A stretch of 52,279 nt of DNA from assembly GCA_017441705.1 (NCBI GenBank), contig JAFRWU010000038.1:1-52279 (forward strand). Direction: 5' to 3'. Positions 51,760 to 52,279 of this stretch are shown one piece after another. Position 1 is the stretch's first letter. Each line of letters starts with the position of its first letter. The notes beneath the pieces were generated by a model, which saw nothing but the letters and a program-made list of their open reading frames with translations, made no database searches and had not been told where the DNA came from. Source of the stretch: Clostridia bacterium (GTDB lineage Bacteria > Bacillota > Clostridia > Oscillospirales > QAMX01). Both the position numbers and the translations under genes were made by a program.

Positions 51760-52279
51760 TCCGTAAGGATAACGCTTTGAGACGGTCGATACCGGCAGAA
51801 AAAAACAGGAAGCAAGCGCAGCCGCAGCAAAACAGCGGTCAGCGCTGTAAAGGCTTCCCCTAGAGGGACGCGAAGCGGCGACGCGGGAGTGAATGACATG
51901 CCGGGGGCATGTCAGAGCCGCGTCGTGACCGAGCCGCAGCGAGACAGCTGTCAGCGTTAGCTGACTGATGAGGTGTCAGTTCATTTCCCGCGTTCGCCGG
52001 GGAACGGCCGAGACGGCGAGGTTCCACCTCATCCGTCTCGGCTGGCGCCGAGCCACCTGTCTCGCCTGCCGGCTCGGTCGGCGCTTTTGAGCTTGCGCTC
52101 AAAGGTCTCCACCGGAGACCCGCGCCCCTCAAAGGGGAAGGCATTGGGGCCCGCGCCCCTCAGAAGGGAAGGCTTTGGGGGACGAGGGCTTCCCCTGGAG
52201 GGGAAGCTGTCAGCCGTGAGGCTGACTGATGAGGTGGAAGTTCATTTTCCGCGTTAGCCGGGACAATTCGTTAGCGCAG
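51760..52279. repeat. Non-coding block of dispersed-type repeats in both orientations
   Basis: About 520 bases carry no believable gene. A module running from GCTGTCAGC through CTGACTGATGAGGTG to TTCAT..CCGCGTT.GCCGGG appears twice in the same orientation (about 51947-52012 and 52206-52266). Its TTCCACCTCATC end also appears inverted (52022-52033). Small hairpins (TTTGAGC..GCTCAAA near 52087-52105; GGTCTCC..GGAGACC near 52106-52122) and a tandem segment fill the space. It resembles intergenic repeats scattered through gut Clostridia genomes. Confidence 0.75.
52120..52180. repeat. Imperfect tandem duplication
   Basis: Two near-identical units of about 29 bases, each starting CGCGCCCCTCA, containing GGGAAGGC and ending TTGGGG, lie at about 52121-52148 and 52152-52180. 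They differ at a few positions. Confidence 0.7.

Noticed and set aside
51860..52257. Open frames on both strands in the right-hand repeat block
   Set aside because: They are built from repeats, contain Arg/Ser/Pro-rich low-complexity residues and have no ribosome site.
51940..52279. Possible CRISPR array at the right end
   Set aside because: Copies are few, in both orientations, unequal in length and without regular spacers; no cas genes are present.

Overview
The window looks like chromosome of a GC-rich, spore-forming Clostridia (Firmicutes), most like the uncultured gut Oscillospirales/Christensenellales lineages. Supporting markers are SpoIIE, a SpoIIQ-type M23 protein behind a forespore-type promoter, a ctsR-mcsA-mcsB-clpC locus with CtsR boxes, an IspH-ribosomal protein S1 fusion, and Asp23/FakA and YitT families. 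There is no phage, plasmid, transposase or CRISPR array. Nearly all the sequence is chromosomal housekeeping DNA in compact operons, many joined by 4-bp ATGA overlaps, with near-consensus housekeeping promoters (TTGACA-17-TATAAT type) and strong hairpin terminators.

Layout. 1-5.3 kb: a two-component system (GTG-start regulator, short-loop sensor kinase) next to an ABC ATPase/FtsX-type permease pair of the peptide-antibiotic sensing/detoxification type. 5.3-10.1 kb: an operon of isocitrate-type dehydrogenase, tadA, a PMT-family glycosyltransferase, a Cys-less ArsC/Spx-like protein and a flavodoxin-like protein. 10.1-15.7 kb: RpiR regulator, HI0933-type flavoprotein, cmk, plsC and ispH-rpsA. 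15.7-16.6 kb: three small unrecognised proteins. 16.7-20.9 kb: HtrA protease, SRAP protein, and an ABC-F protein with a long attenuator-like leader. 20.9-21.1 kb: tRNA-Asp and tRNA-Thr. 21.2-27 kb: a lipoprotein, a zinc-ribbon membrane protein, SpoIIQ-like, a conserved-looking unknown and SpoIIE. 27-34.9 kb, plus strand: nadE, a ribulokinase-like kinase, YitT, trmB, Asp23, FakA, a 38-residue membrane peptide and a beta-helix carbohydrate-active protein. 34.9-42.8 kb: secA, a divergent ClpP-like TepA protein, and a MarR-controlled heterodimeric ABC exporter. 42.8-47.3 kb: the CtsR regulon operon. 47.5-49.3 kb: ferredoxin, a TrmN6-like methyltransferase and rsmI. 49.3-51.7 kb: GH51 arabinofuranosidase plus esterase. 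51.75-52.28 kb: non-coding repeats in both orientations.

How it works together. Several units deal with envelope or antibiotic stress: the BceRS-like module, the ABC-F protein, the MarR-ABC exporter, HtrA and the CtsR arginine-phosphorylation/ClpC system. Two units deal with plant pentose polymers (GH51 plus esterase; ribulokinase). The items least explained by known families are the ABC-F leader with competing hairpins and mini-ORFs, the three-small-protein operon, the 240-residue unknown at 24 kb, and the terminators inside the mcsB-clpC gap. No wholly new multi-gene system could be proved from sequence alone.
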